A stretch of 64,000 nt of DNA from Streptomyces thinghirensis (GCA_021502835.1 JAKFGP010000051.1:225714-289713); one strand, 5' to 3'. Positions 21,632 through 32,192 are shown, counted from the first letter of the stretch. The notes: generated by a model from the sequence alone, not told the origin. Program-made: numbers and translations.

Positions 21632-22559
21632 TCAGGCCCGCTGGCCGTGCTCGGCGACGAGCTCGCGAGCCGCGTCGAGGTCGGCGGGTGTCTTGAGGGC
21701 CAGCGTCTTCACCCCGGGCAGCGCGCGCTTGGCCAGCCCGGTCAGCGTGCCGCCCGGCACACCTCGATCAACGCGGTGACGCCCAGCTCCTTGAACGTCT
21801 CCATGCACCGTCCCAGCGGACCGGGTTGGCGACCTGGCCGACGAGGCGCTCCAGCACCTCGGCGCCGGTGGCGACGGCCCGCCTCGTCCGGTTGGAGACG
21901 TACGTCACCTTCGGTCGGCCGGCGTGAGGGCCTTCGCGGCCTCGGCGAGCTGCGTCCACCGTGAGGCCATGTGGTGCGTGTGGAACGCGCCGGCCACCTT
22001 CAGCGGAACGACCTTGCGCACGCCCTCGGGCTTGTCGTCGTTCAGCGCGGCCAGCTGCTCCATGGTGCCGGCCGCCACGATCTGACCGGCGCCGTTCACG
22101 TTCGCCGGGGTCAGACCGAGCTTCTCCAGGTGCGCCACGCTCACCTCGGGGTCGCCGCCGAGCAGCGCCGACATGCCGGTCTCGGTGACCGCGCGGCCTC
22201 GGCCATGGCCAGGCCCCGACGGCGTACAAGGGTCAGCGCGGCGGTGTCGTCGAGGACACCTGCGAACGCGGCGGCGGTGATCTCGCCGACGCTGTGGCCC
22301 GCGACCGCGCCCGGCGCGATGTCCGTCATGTCACCGAGTGCCGCCGCGGAGAGGATTCCGGCGGCGACCAGCAGCGGCTGGGCGACGGACGTGTCACGGA
22401 TCTCGTCCGCGTCGGCCTTCGTGCCGAAGTGGGCGAGATCGAGTCCAATGGCGTCGGACCACGCGGCGACGCGGTCCGCGGCACCGGGAAGGGCGAGCCA
22501 GTCAGTCAGGAAGCCGGGCGTCTGGGCGAGCCCTGGCCGGGAGCGACGAGTACGAGCAC
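21632..22559 (-). CDS. fabD: Malonyl-CoA:ACP transacylase (FabD)
   Basis: Loads malonyl groups onto ACP. It starts VLVLVAPGQG with the GTG at 22559 and continues QTPGFLTDWLALPGAADRVA. The nucleophile is in GAVAGHSVGEITAAAFAGVL (GHSVG). The second catalytic region is KVVPLKVAGAFHTHHMA with the active His. The remainder reads PANVNGAGQIVAAGTMEQLA, and the protein ends ARELVAEHGQRA. About 305 residues. It is first in the fab operon. An indel at about 22530 hides the original start in one frame. The preceding 88 bases should hold the FasR-controlled promoter. Confidence 0.93.
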
Positions 22560-22647
22560 TCTCACACTCTCTCTTGAGGACGGCCACGACCGCCCGTGGG
22601 GACAGGGACGAAGAACACGAGGGGGTTTGTGGACCCCCGACAAAAGC
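22560..22647. promoter_or_regulatory. fasR-fabD intergenic region (probable FasR site and hairpin)
   Basis: In S. coelicolor FasR is reported to bind and activate the fabD promoter here. The only symmetric element I see is GGGGGT (22621-22626) and ACCCCC (22633-22638), about ten bases past the fasR stop. This may be a weak fasR terminator or part of the FasR target. Confidence 0.5.
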
Positions 22648-23857
22648 TTAGAGTTGCTGATCTCCATCGGCCAGACGCCCCAGGATGAGCGCGATCCGCA
22701 GTGTGAACGCAGACCGTACATCAGAGGGTGACCATCCGGTGACGTCAGTCACACGTCGGAGCCGGTAGCGCACGGTGTTCGGGTGAACGAAGAGCATCCG
22801 GGCGGCACCCTCGAGGCTGCTCGCCTGTTCGAGATAGACGCTGAGCGTCTCCAGCAGCGCGGCCCCGGCCTCCTCCAGTGGTCTGTAGATCTCCTCCACC
22901 AACTGCACGCGGGCCGACGGGTCGGAGGCGATGGCGCGCTCCGGCAGCAGATCGTCCGCCAGCACCGGACGCGGCGCGCGTCCGGCCAGGCGGTGCACGC
23001 CTGAGCCCGGCCGCGGCGGCCTGCGCGGACCGGGTCGCGGCCAGCAGGTCCGGCACCACCGGACTGGCCACCACGGCGCCCTGCGCGAACGGCCCGGATC
23101 AGCGACTTCGCGACCGCCAGCGGGTTGTCGCTGCCACCCGCGATCACCACCAGCCGGTCCCCGAGCACCCTGGTCAGCACCTGGAGCTTGGCGTGCCGCG
23201 CCGCGCGCCGGATGGCCTCCACGGTCAGCTCGGAGTCACCGTCGGGGCGGTGCCCAGCACCACGCACACGTGCTCGGGCGAGTTCCAGCCCAGGGCGCGG
23301 CGGCCCGGGACACGGCCCCTCGTCGGCCTCCCCGCTGAGCACGGCGTTCACCACCAGGGACTCCAGCCGCGCGTCCCAGGCACCGCGTGCCTCGGCGGCC
23401 TGCGCGTACACCTGGGCGGTCGCGAAGGCGATCTCCCCGGGCGTACACGAGCAGTGCCTCGCGCAGCACCGACTCGTCGCCCGGGGCGGCGACCTCGTCG
23501 ATCGCGGACTCCATGACCTCGATCGTGGTCCCGCACCATCTCCACGGTCTGCCGCAGCGTGATCGCCCGGGTCAGCCTGCGCGGCGCGGTGCCGAAGACG
23601 TCGGTGGAGATGGCCTGGGGGGCGTCCGGGCGGCGGAACCACTCGGTGAAGGCGGCGATGCCCGCCTGGGCCACCAGCCCGATCCAGGAGCGGTTCTCCG
23701 GTGGCATGGCCCGGTACCACGGCAGCGTCTCGTCCATCCGCGCGATGGCCTGCGCGGCGAGCGACCCGGAGGACTGCTCCAGCCGCTTCAGGGTCGCGGT
23801 GTGCGGGTGGACGGCGTGCGCCCCGGGCTCGGGCATGCTTGTTTCGGGTTCGGGCAC
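22648..23857 (-). CDS. fasR: PucR-type transcriptional activator of fatty acid synthesis (FasR)
   Basis: About 400 residues. The N-terminal part reads TLKRLEQSSGSLAAQAIARM, PWYRAMPPENRSWIGLVAQA and RRLTRAITLRQTVEMVR. The C-terminal PucR helix-turn-helix is clear: LEGAARMLFVHPNTVRYRLR followed by DVRSAFTLRIALILGRL. This architecture and its position immediately upstream of fabD are those of FasR, which activates fabD-fabH-acpP-fabF and senses long-chain acyl thioesters in related actinobacteria. The GTG at 23857 lacks a ribosome site; the ATG at 23836 is an alternative. Indels at about 23000, 23080, 23240, 23300, 23450 and 23525. Confidence 0.9.
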
Positions 23858-23919
23858 GTGGACAAGACTGCCTTATCGGGACGGGTGAGCGTGTCGCCGG
23901 GTCTACGGTGGACGACGTG

Positions 23920-24571
23920 ATGGACGTACGGCGCGCCGACGAGCGCTACCCCGGAGGCGACGCGGCGGCCGGCATCGAGTCGCGGCACGCCTCTCCTTCG
24001 GACCCCACTACGACCCAGGCAACCTGCGCTTTGGGGCGCTGATCGCCTGTAACGAGGAGCGCCTCGCGCCCGGCGCCGGTTTCGACGAGCACCCGCACAG
24101 CCACACCGAGATCGTCACGTGGGTGGCCGAGGGAGAACTGACCCACCGCGACACCGCGGGCCACGAGACGACCGTGCGGGCCGGGGACGTGCAACGCCTC
24201 AGCTCGGCGGGCGGCGTCCGCCACGTCGAGCGCAACGACGGCGCCGCGCCCCCTGACCTTCGTGCAGATGTGGCTGGCCCCGCGCGACCCCGGCGGCGAC
24301 CCCGCCTACGAGATCGTCCGCGGCATCGCCGACTCCACCCCGTACGCGGTGCCCGAGGCGGGCGCGATGCTGCACGTGCGCCGCCTGACGGCGGGGGGAG
24401 CGGACGGCGGTGCCGGACGGGGCGTACGTCTACGTCCACGTCGTGCGCGGCGACGTACGCCTGGACGGCGAGGAGCTGGGCCCGGGCGACGCGGCCCGCG
24501 TCACGGACGCCGACGGCGTGGACGCGGTGGCGGTGACCCCGGCCGAGCTGCTCCTCTGGGAGATGTCCTAG
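23920..24571 (+). CDS. Pirin-family bicupin protein
   Basis: Metal-binding bicupin of unknown physiological role; some members are quercetinases, others bind regulators. It starts MDVRRADERYPGGDAAAGIE. The metal site is in DEHPHSHTEIVTWVAEGELT with EHPHSH supplying His ligands and HVERND the last. Further segments are DPGGDPAYEIVRGIADSTPY and VYVHVVRGDVRLDGEELGPG, and the C-terminus reads AVAVTPAELLLWEMS. About 215 residues. It is divergent from fasR, 62 bases away, and may share its promoter region. Its TAG overlaps the TAG of the opposing hydrolase gene. Indels at about 23985, 24250 and 24400. Confidence 0.85.
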
Positions 24572-25393
24572 ACCTCGGCGGCCTCGGCGAGCACCGCGTC
24601 CGTGAAGGGCGGCCACACCTCGGCCGCCCAGGGGCCGAACGCCCGGTCGGTGAGCGCCACGCAGGCGAGCCGGGCATCGGGGTCGATCCACAGGAACGTA
24701 CCGGACTGACCGAAGTGCCCGAAGGTGCGCGGAGAGGACGACGCGCCCGTCCAGTGCGGGGACTTGGAGTCGCGGATCTCGAAGCCCAGCCCCCAGTCGT
24801 TGGGGTTCTGGTGCCCGTAGCCCGGCAGCACGCCCTTCGTGCCCGGGTACTGCACCGTCATCGCCTCGGCGACCGTGCGCGGGTCCAGCAGCCGCGCGCC
24901 TGCACCTCGGCGGCGAAGCGCAGCAGGTCCTCGACCGTGGACACCCCGTCCCTTCGCCGGGGAGCCGTCGAGGGTGGTGGCCGTCATGCCCAGCGGCTGC
25001 AGCACGGCCTGCCGCGCGTACTCGGCGAACGGGATGTCCGCCGCCTTCGCGATGTGGTCGCCGAGCTGCTCGAAAACCGGCGTTGGAGTACAGCCGGCGT
25101 TCCCCCGGCGGGGCGGTCACCCGGTGCTCGTCGAAGGCCAGACCCGAGGTGTGCGCGAGCAGGTGACGGACCGTCGACCCGGCGGGACCGGCGGGCTCGT
25201 CCAGCTCGACGGCACTCCTCCTCGTACGCGACGAGTGCCGCGTACGCCGCGAGCGGCTTGGTGACCGAGGCGAGGGGAAACCGCTGCCCGACCGGGCCGT
25301 GGGTTCCCAGGATCGTGCCGTCGGCTCGTACGACACCCGCCGCGGCGCCGAAACCGGCCAGTTCTCGATCAACGCGAGGCTCTTCAAGGACAT
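24568..25393 (-). CDS. Serine hydrolase (beta-lactamase family)
   Basis: Class C beta-lactamase fold. It begins MSLKSLALIENWPVSA. The catalytic SxxK is SVTK in LASVTKPL (about 25260). Later segments are STVRHLLAHTSGLAFDEHRV, QAVLQPLGMTATTLDGSPAK, RTVAEAMTVQYPGTKGVLPG, QNPNDWGLGFEIRDSKSPHW, GHFGQSGTFLWIDPDARLAC and the C-terminus DAVLAEAAEV. HFGQSG is the third catalytic motif region. About 275 residues, no leader. It lies 18 bases after the GNAT gene, so the two are probably one operon. The last two bases of its stop overlap the stop of the convergent pirin gene. Confidence 0.85.
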
Positions 25394-25411
25394 GCCACCG
25401 AGCCTAAGTGC

Positions 25412-25880
25412 TCATAGGTACAGCCTCATCGAGGGGGTCGTGTCGCGTGTGAAGCCGAGGGCCTCGTAGAGGGGCTCCGCGTCGGGGGACGCGGTGAGCA
25501 TGACGTGCCCCGCGCCCCGCTCGCCGGAACCACTCCAGCAGCTCGTCCATGCAGGCGCGGGCGTACCCGCTGCGCCGGGCGTCCGGGTCGGTGGCGACGC
25601 TGAAGACGTACCTGAGCAGCCCGCCGGGCCTGTTCGGCCCCCGATCCGGTACTCCAGCGTGCCCACCACCAGCGCCGCCAGCGCCTCCGGCCGCTCGGGG
25701 TGGTCGACGACGAACGCCGCGAACTCCCCGTCCGGGTCGGCCAGCCGCTCCCCGCAGGCCGGGCAAGGAGGCGGCCTGCCAGTCGGTGGGGGCGGCAGGA
25801 CTCACCGAATCGATCATCACCTGACGCAGACGGAGCACTTCCTCCGCGTCCTCGGCCACGGCACGACGTACGAGACTCAT
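25412..25880 (-). CDS. GNAT-family N-acetyltransferase
   Basis: About 155 residues. It begins MSLVRRAVAEDAEEVLRLRQ. The acetyl-CoA site is visible as YVFSVATDPDARRSGYARAC, with the R-x-x-G-x-A signature, followed by MDELLEWFRRAG and the C-terminus YEALGFTRDTTPSMRLYL. ALAALVVGTLEYRIGG is the central strand. Substrate unknown. It is followed by a serine hydrolase gene on the same strand. Indels at about 25525, 25640 and 25755. Confidence 0.85.
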
Positions 25881-25992
25881 GCCGGCACGCTAATGACCGG
25901 CCGCGCCGCGTGTCCTCGGGTTTTCCCGCGGCGGCCCGCTCACCTTGCCCGCGGTGGCCCGCTCACCGCCGCCTTCTCACCGCGGCCGCTTG

Positions 25993-26010
25993 CTTGGAGT
26001 GCACTCCAAG
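25993..26010 (+). promoter_or_regulatory. MerR-type operator palindrome
   Basis: CTTGGAGT-GC-ACTCCAAG is a perfect 18-base palindrome, 26 bases before the regulator's start codon. It has the form of the NmlR/AdhR class of MerR sites, which lie between the -35 and -10 boxes. It should control the regulator and the aldo-keto reductase together. Confidence 0.8.
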
Positions 26011-26036
26011 GCCATAGCGTGGAGGGCATGACGGTG

Positions 26037-26513
26037 ATGCAGACCACTGCCGGGACCCTCGGGCCGAACGCCACCAGAACAGACATCTGCTCCGCCCCGC
26101 CCCGGCGCCACCCGCGCCCCGACGGGCAGGACCACTACACGATCAGCGAGGTCGTCGCCTTCACCGGACTGACCGCCCACACGCTGCGCTGGTACGAGCG
26201 GATCGGCCTGATGTCCCACATCGACCGCTCGCACACCGGGCAGCGCCGCTACAGCAACCGCGACCTGGACTGGCTCGACTTCGTCGGCAAACTGCGCCTG
26301 ACCGGCATGCCGGTCGCCGACATGGTCCGGTACGCGGAGCTGGTGCGCGAGGGCGAGAGCACCTACCTCGACCGGCGGGAACTGCTGGAGTCCACGCGCC
26401 GCGACGTGCTGACGCGGATGGCCGAGCTCCAGGACACCCTCGCCGTACTCGACCGGAAGATCAGCTTCTACGGGGACGCCGGACGCGCCCGTGAAGGAGA
26501 GAGGACCCGATGA
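26037..26513 (+). CDS. MerR-family transcriptional regulator (NmlR/AdhR-like)
   Basis: The reading frame is free of indels. The N-terminal helix-turn-helix reads YTISEVVAFTGLTAHTLRWY and ERIGLMSHIDRSHTGQRRYS; the latter is the recognition helix and wing. The dimer helix is DVLTRMAELQDTLAVLDRKI. About 158 residues. I chose the ATG at 26037, with GGAGGG ten bases upstream; the in-frame ATG at 26028 lies too close to that site. There is no cysteine in the C-terminal part, so it senses something other than a metal or uses the one N-terminal Cys. Its TGA overlaps the ATG of the reductase gene. Confidence 0.9.
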   Translation: MQTTAGTLGPNATRTDICSAPPRRHPRPDGQDHYTISEVVAFTGLTAHTLRWYERIGLMSHIDRSHTGQRRYSNRDLDWLDFVGKLRLTGMPVADMVRYAELVREGESTYLDRRELLESTRRDVLTRMAELQDTLAVLDRKISFYGDAGRAREGERTR

Positions 26514-27527
26514 CCGACAGCAGGATCCCGACGGTGCGGCTCGGCGACGACGGCCCGGAGGTGGGAGTCCAGGGCCTCGGCTGCATGGGCATGAGCTCGG
26601 ATACGGCCCGTCGGACGGCGACGCGTCGCGGGCGACCCTGGAACGGGCGCTGGAGCTGGGCGTCACGCTCTACGACACGGCCGACGCGTACGGCGCAGGT
26701 GAGAACGAGCGGTTCCTGTCGCCGTTCTTCAAGGCCCACCGCGACGAGGTCGTCATCGCGACCAAGTTCGCCCTGTCGATCCCGCCGGACGAGCCGACGA
26801 AGCGGATCATCCGCAACGACCCGCCGTACATCCGCCGGGCGGTCGAGGCGAGTCTGGGCCGCCTGGGCGTCGACGTGATCGACCTCTATTACATGCACCG
26901 GCGCGACGTGAACGTACCGATCGAGGAGACCGTCGCCGTCATGGCGGACCTGGTCCGCGAGGGCAAGGTGAAGCACCCTCGGGCTGAGCGAGGTGACGGG
27001 CGACGAGCTGCGGGCCGCACGGACGGTGCATCCGATCGCCGCCGTGCAGTCGGAGTGGTCGCTGTTCAGCCGGGACATCGAGGCGGGCGTGGTGCCGGCC
27101 GCCCGCGAACTCGGCGTGGCCCTCGTCCCGTACTCGCCGCTCGGCCGGGGCTTCCTCACCGGCGCCTTCGCCGACGCCGACCAGGACCTCACGGCCGGCG
27201 ACTTCCGCCGGCAGCAGCCCCGCTTCACCGGCGGCAACGCGGCGGCCAACGCGGCCCTGCTCGACCCGGTCCGCACGGTCGCCGAGGCCCACGACGCCAC
27301 CCCTCGGGCAGATCGCCCTGGCCTGGGCCCAGCAGCGGGCGCGGGTGCACGGCCTGCCGGTGATCCCGATCCCGGGCACCCGGAAGCCGACGCGGGTGAC
27401 GGAGAACGCGGTGCTACGCGGATCGTCCTCACCGAGCAGGAGCTGTCCCCTGCTGGAGCCGATCGCGGACAAGGTGGCGGGGGACCGCTACGCGGACATG
27501 TCGTTCACGTCCGCCGGACGCGAGTAG
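26510..27527 (+). CDS. Aldo/keto reductase
   Basis: NADPH-dependent reductase of the AKR superfamily, about 335 residues. It begins MTDSRIPTVRLGDDGPEVGV. The tetrad is visible: Asp and Tyr in LYDTADAYGAGENE, Lys in VIATKFALS, His in YYMHRRDVNVPIEETVA. The coenzyme site is VIPIPGTRKPTRVTENA. It ends DKVAGDRYADMSFTSAGRE. The ATG overlaps the upstream MerR gene by four bases, so the two form an operon under the palindrome at 25993. It probably detoxifies an aldehyde or ketone. Indels at about 26600, 26974, 27300, 27415 and 27450. Confidence 0.92.
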
Positions 27528-28374
27528 TCACAGCTCCGCCAGCAACTCCGCCTTCTTCGAGGAGAACTCCTCGTCCGTGACCAGCCCCGCCTGATGCAAC
27601 TCCCCGAGGTGCCGGATCCGCTCGGCGATGTCCGGCGGGTCACGCCGAGGGGCCGGCACCGGAACCGGCACCGCCGGCCGCGGTCCCGCAGCGCCGCCAG
27701 CACCGCCGCCGCGAACGGCAGTGACTCGTGCACCGGCCCGTACCCGAGCCCGAACACGACCGAGGCGGGGTCCTGGTCGGCCTGCGGAGCGACCGCCGCG
27801 GCGTCCCCGCGGCAGCAGCCGCAGATACCCCTCGAACATCTCGGGGGACCGCCACTCCACCCCGCCCAGGCCGGCGACCGGGAAGGTCTGGTCGCCGGCC
27901 TTCCACTTCGCCGACGACGCGCCCGTCCAGAACCACCGGAACGTCACCGACGTCCCGTCGAAGGACGCCTTGCCGTCGTAGGCCTTGAAGTGCAGCGGTG
28001 CCTCGGGCGCCGGGACCAGGTACCGCTCGGTCTTGCCGGACTCGCTCAGCAGACCGCGCAGCTCGTCGGCGTAGTACTCCGCGAGCGTCTCCCGCTCGGC
28101 GGGCAGCACCAGCCGGTACGGGTCGCTGCCCTCCTTCAGCTGTCCGGCCGCCGCCTCCATCAGCGGATCGGCGCCCGGGCGCGGCTCGACGCGCAGCACG
28201 ACGGTGCCGCGCCTGCCGGGCGTGAGCGTCACCCCGGCGATCGCCTCCAGGGGGACGCGGCGTTTCAGCGCCTGGAACAGCTTGGGTGTTCGAATCCCCC
28301 GTTCGTAGCGGATGAGCACGGAGTCGGACTCCGAACTCCCAGGCGGCATGAAATCCGGCCAGTACGTCACCCAT
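27528..28374 (-). CDS. DUF4429 protein with C-terminal SHOCT domain
   Basis: About 280 residues. The start MGDVLAGF is separated by one indel from SSESDSVLIRYERGIRTPKL. The DUF4429 parts are FQALKRRVPLEAIAGVTLTP, RGTVVLRVEPRPGADPLMEA, PLHFKAYDGKASFDGTSVTF and GGVEWRSPEMFEGYLRLLPR. The last 30 residues are a SHOCT helix pair: RIRHLGELHQAGLVTDEEFS plus SKKAELLAEL. Such proteins have lipid- or membrane-surface-associated PH-like folds; function is unknown. Its stop abuts the stop of the aldo/keto reductase. Confidence 0.85.
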
Positions 28375-28439
28375 GCGGCTCATCGTATGCGGCATTAGCT
28401 CCTCCGTCCCTCCCCGTGCAAACCGGAGTTTCTGCGCCT

Positions 28440-29668
28440 CTACGCGCGTCCGGCCGTCGCTGCTGCGGACAAACCCGCCCGGCATGTGTCGTCTTCCTTG
28501 GCGCAGGCCAGCGTGCGGTATGCGCCAACGCCGATCTGCGCGAAGTTCCGCAGGCTTTCCGTGCCCGGTACGAAGTAGCCGCCGTGCCCCTCGGCGCCCC
28601 GCGCGGACAGCACCCGCGCCCCGAACGCCGCGACACCGGGTCGGCGCCGTGCCCGAGGCCGCCGACCTCCAGGTAGGGCACGTCCTGGATCCAGTCGTCG
28701 GCGTCCCGCATCGCCCATACCCGGGCGGAGGTGCGCAGGCCGGTGGCCTTCTCGACGCGCATGCCGGGGCTGCCGGCCACCGCTATGTCCTTGACCCGGC
28801 CGGGCAGCGTGTCGGCGGCGAGGCCGCACACCACCGAGCCGTAGCTGTGGCAGAACAGCGAGACGGGGGACCGGCCGGGCAGCGCGCGCAGCAGCGCGTT
28901 CAGCCGGGCGGCCCCGTGCTCGGCGCGCGTCGCCGTCGCCGCCTCCATGCCGAGGCCGCTGGGGAGGTGTAGTCGGCCCAGGCGATCACGGCCGTACGGG
29001 TGTCGGGGCTCGCCGTGCGCTCGGCCGTGTACAGCGACTCGGCCATGCCGACGGGCGCCGAGTACTTGCGGTCGGTGCGCTGGAAGGTGAGCAGTTCCGT
29101 GTCGACGCCGGGCACGACTACGGAGACGCGCTCGGCGCGGTTCAGGTTCCCGAACACCTCGGCGACCTTGCCCGAGCCCCGTCGGGTCGAAGGCGAGGAT
29201 GTGGCGGCCGGGGTTCAGCAGCGAGTCGTAGCCGTGCGCGCGCCGGCCCGCCTCGCGCTGCCCGGACAGGGACAGGCGCTTGTCGTGCATGCGCAGTCGC
29301 TCCACGGCCCGTGCCTTGCGGATCGCCGCGCGGTTGGCGAGTGTAGCGCAGCTCGACGGGGGCGCCGTTCATGTTGCCGACGGCCAGCGGGAAGCGCCGG
29401 GCCAGGCTCGCGCGCTGCCATTCGGTGAGCGAGGCGAAGAAGCGGGCCAGCCGGGACGGGGCCGCCTGCGCGTCGGGCAGCCGGCGTCCGTCGATCCGGC
29501 CGTGCTCCCATGCCGAGACCGACGCTTCGAGGGCCGTGGGTCCCCGCTGGTTGCGCAGGGCGGTCCAGCCGGTGGTGGCCAGCATCACGAACACCACGGC
29601 CAGGGCGGTAGTGCGCGCCAGACGTTCAGCTGCGGGGAGGTGTCGAAGGAAGTCACTGGGGAGGACAC
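28440..29668 (-). CDS. Alpha/beta hydrolase, DUF1023 family, membrane-anchored or secreted
   Basis: About 400 residues. The N-terminus has a hydrophobic anchor, SPQLNVWRAL then VVFVMLATTGWTALRNQ. The hydrolase core is ERVSVVVPGVDTELLTFQRT, DTRTAVIAWADYTSP and the nucleophile elbow SLFCHSYGSVVCGLAADTLP (HSYGS). Strands before the acid and His are KDIAVAGSPGMRVEKATGLR and GLGHGADPV. The C-terminus TLACAKEDDTCRAGL has two cysteines. Start chosen at the GTG of 29668. Substrate unknown; the family is specific to actinobacteria. Indels at about 28585, 28960, 29170, 29340 and 29605. Confidence 0.82.
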
Positions 29669-29729
29669 ACTAGGAGAACGGGACGGTCTCGCGTGAATCC
29701 CAGTGACACGGATCACGTTTCGGTGTGTG

Positions 29730-30429
29730 CTACGGGTTGGGTCCGCCGGTCCGGGCTGTTCGGCCCGTCCGGAACCGGGGCGGCCCCGCCAGTTCCCGGT
29801 GAGGGCGGGTTCCACCTGGTCGAGGTAGGAGGAGGTCAGGTCGCGCAGCGCCGCGAGACTGGCGTCGTCCCGCGCCGACCAGATCCGTTCGGTCACCCGC
29901 ATCACCGCTCCGAAGACGGCCACGACCACGCGGGGCCGCGGGTCCGTGTCCACGTCCAGTCCCTCGCGGTCGGCGATGACGAGCGCGATCTCCTCCTCCA
30001 GCTCCGTCGCGCGCCGCAGATGGGCGGCGAGCAGCGCGGGCGTCGACTCGATCACCCGGTAGAAGCGCATGTGCAGTTCGAGCGGGACCAGCCGCTCGAC
30101 GGACTCGCCGATGGTGTCCCAGCTCGCCACGAGGGCCTGGCGCAGCGCGTCCAGCGGTGCCTCGACGGGCGGCCGGCCGCGTACGGCCTCGACGAAGCGG
30201 CGACTCCGCGAGCCGCGACACGAAGAAGGCCGCCTCCTCCTTGCTGGCGAAGTAGCGGAAGAAGGTGCGCTGCGAGACATCGGCCGTCTCGGCGATGTCG
30301 TCGACGGTCGTCTCCTCGTAGCCACGCTCGGTGAACAGTTCCAGAGCGGAACGCAGCAGCGTGTCCCCGGGTGCGCTGCTTCTTGCGTTCGCGCAGGCCC
30401 GGAGGGGTGGCTGTGTCCGCCATGTTCAA
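29730..30429 (-). CDS. TetR-family transcriptional regulator
   Basis: The DNA-binding region reads [33 protein letters not shown] and [18 protein letters not shown] across two indels. The ligand domain includes [40 protein letters not shown] and [21 protein letters not shown] prefer the TTG at 30429 since GAGGAG lies seven bases upstream; the ATG at 30423 is the alternative. The C-terminal end is uncertain because an indel near 29780 lets three frames compete; a stop at 29730 is the simplest. It is divergent from an MFS pump and probably represses it. Confidence 0.87.
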
Positions 30430-30500
30430 AGGTTCGCTCCTCGGATCGGCGCCGGCGTGTTGCCTCGCCGTTCGTTTTCGCAGTTCAGGCTATCGGGAGA

Positions 30501-30580
30501 TGTCAGTGTCAGTTACCGACTAGTGAAATGGTTTGTCAACTGTCAGTGGCTGTCATTAGCCTCGAATGTATGACTAGTCA
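30501..30580. promoter_or_regulatory. TetR/MFS divergent operator region
   Basis: TGTCAG occurs at 30501, 30507 and 30541, with TGTCAT at 30551. ACTAGT occurs at 30519 and again inside TGACTAGTCA (30571-30580), a 10-base palindrome that overlaps the pump start codon at 30570. These repeats are candidate TetR half-sites. Confidence 0.45.
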
Positions 30581-32192
30581 GACCACCATCGACAAGACGG
30601 GGGCGGGGGCGGGGAGCGTCGTCCGGCCCGTTGGGCCCGGCGCCGGCCAGCGGACTGCGCGGCCACCCGTGGCTCACCCTCATCACCGTTGCTGTAGGGG
30701 TCATGATGGTGGCCCTCGACGGCACCATCGTGGCCATCGCCAACCCGGCGATCCAGGTCGACCTGAAGGCCAGCTTCGCCGACGTCCAGTGGATCACCAA
30801 CGCCTACTTCCTCGCCCTCGCGGTCTCCCTGATCACCGCGGCAAGCTCGGTGACCGTTTCGGGCACCGGCAGACCTTCCTCATCGGAGTGGTCGGCTCGC
30901 CGCCGCCTCCGGTGCCATCGGCCTGTCCGACACCATTCCGCTGGTCGTCGCCTTCCGCGTGCTCCAGGGCGTGTTCGGCGCCCTGCTGATGCCGGCCGCG
31001 CTCGGCCTGCTGCGGGCCACCTTCCCGGCCGAGAAGCTCAACATGGCCATCGGTATCTGGGGCATGGTCATCGGCGCCTCCACCGCGGGCGGTCCGATCC
31101 TCGGCGGCGTGCTGGTCGAGCACGTCAACTGGCAGTCCGTGTTCTTCATCAACGTGCCGGTGGGCATCATCGCCGTCGTCCTCGGCGTCATGATCCTGCT
31201 GGACCACCGCGCGGAGAACGCACCGCGCTCCTTCGACGTCCTCGGCATCGCGCTGCTCTCCGCAGCGATGTTCTGCCTGGTCTGGGCGCTCATCAAGGCC
31301 CCCGAGTGGGGCTGGGGCGACGGCAAGACGTGGCTGTTCCTCGTGGCGTCCGTCGCGGCTTCGGACTGTTCGCCTTCTGGGAGACGAGGGTCAAGGAGCC
31401 GCTGATCCCGCTGGCGCTGTTCCGGTCGGTGCCGCTGTCGGCGGGTGTGGTGCTGATGGTCATGATGGCCATCGCCTTCATGGGCGGCCTGTTCTTCGTG
31501 ACGTTCTACCTCCAGAACGTGCACGGCATGAGCCCGATCGACGCCGGCCTGCACCTGCTGCCGCTCACCGGCATGATGATCGTCGGCTCGCCGCCCGCCG
31601 GCGCGATGATCACCAAGGTCGGCCCGCGCATCCCGCTCGCGGGCGGCATGGCGTTCACCGCGCTCGCCATGTACGGGATGTCCACGCTGGAGACGGACAC
31701 CGGCAGCGGCATCAGCTGTCGCTCTGGTTCGCCCTGCTGGGCCTGGGTCTCGCGCCGGTCATGGTCGGCGCCACCGAGGTCATCGTCGGCAACGCGCCGA
31801 TGGAGCTGTCCGGCGTCGCCGGCGGCCTCCAGCAGGCGGCGATGCAGATCGGCGGCGAGCCTCGGTACGGCCCGTACTGGTGCCGTGATGGCGTCCAAGG
31901 TCGACAGCGACCTGGCCGGCAACTGGGCGGACGCCGGCCTTCCCGGAACTGCCGCCGGAGCAGCTGGGCCAGGCCTCCGAGGGCGGTCCAGGTCGGCGTG
32001 GCGCCGGTGGCCGAGGGCATGCCGGAGCAGATGGCCGCGAAGGTCACGGAAGTCGCGCACGACACCTTCATCTCCGGCATGAGCCTGGCCTCGCTCGTCG
32101 CCGCCGGTGTCGCGGCCGTCGCGGTGCTGGTCGCGTTCCTCACCAAGCGTGGGGAGAACGCGGAGGCCGGCGCGGGCGTGGGCCACATCTGA
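30570..32192 (+). CDS. MFS multidrug exporter, DHA2 (EmrB/QacA) family
   Basis: Proton-driven drug efflux pump with about 14 membrane helices. Start MTSQTTIDKTGAGAGSVV. Segments are TLITVAVGVMMVALDGTIVA, IQVDLKASFADVQWITNAYF, FRVLQGVFGALLMPAALGLL, IGIWGMVIGASTAGGPILGG, GIIAVVLGVMILLDHRAENA, VLMVMMAIAFMGGLFFVTFY and SLASLVAAGVAAVAVLVAFL. The GxxxGPxLGG-type motif C is GASTAGGPILGG. About 540 residues, normal. It is divergent from a TetR gene and ends at a good terminator. Indels at about 30650, 30840, 30895, 31355, 31710, 31855-31890, 31940 and 31985. Confidence 0.92.

Noticed and set aside
28284..28302. GTTCGAATCCCCC, a T-arm-like sequence suggesting a tRNA
   Set aside because: It is inside the DUF4429 gene (codons of RYERGIRTPK on the minus strand) and no acceptor or anticodon stem flanks it.
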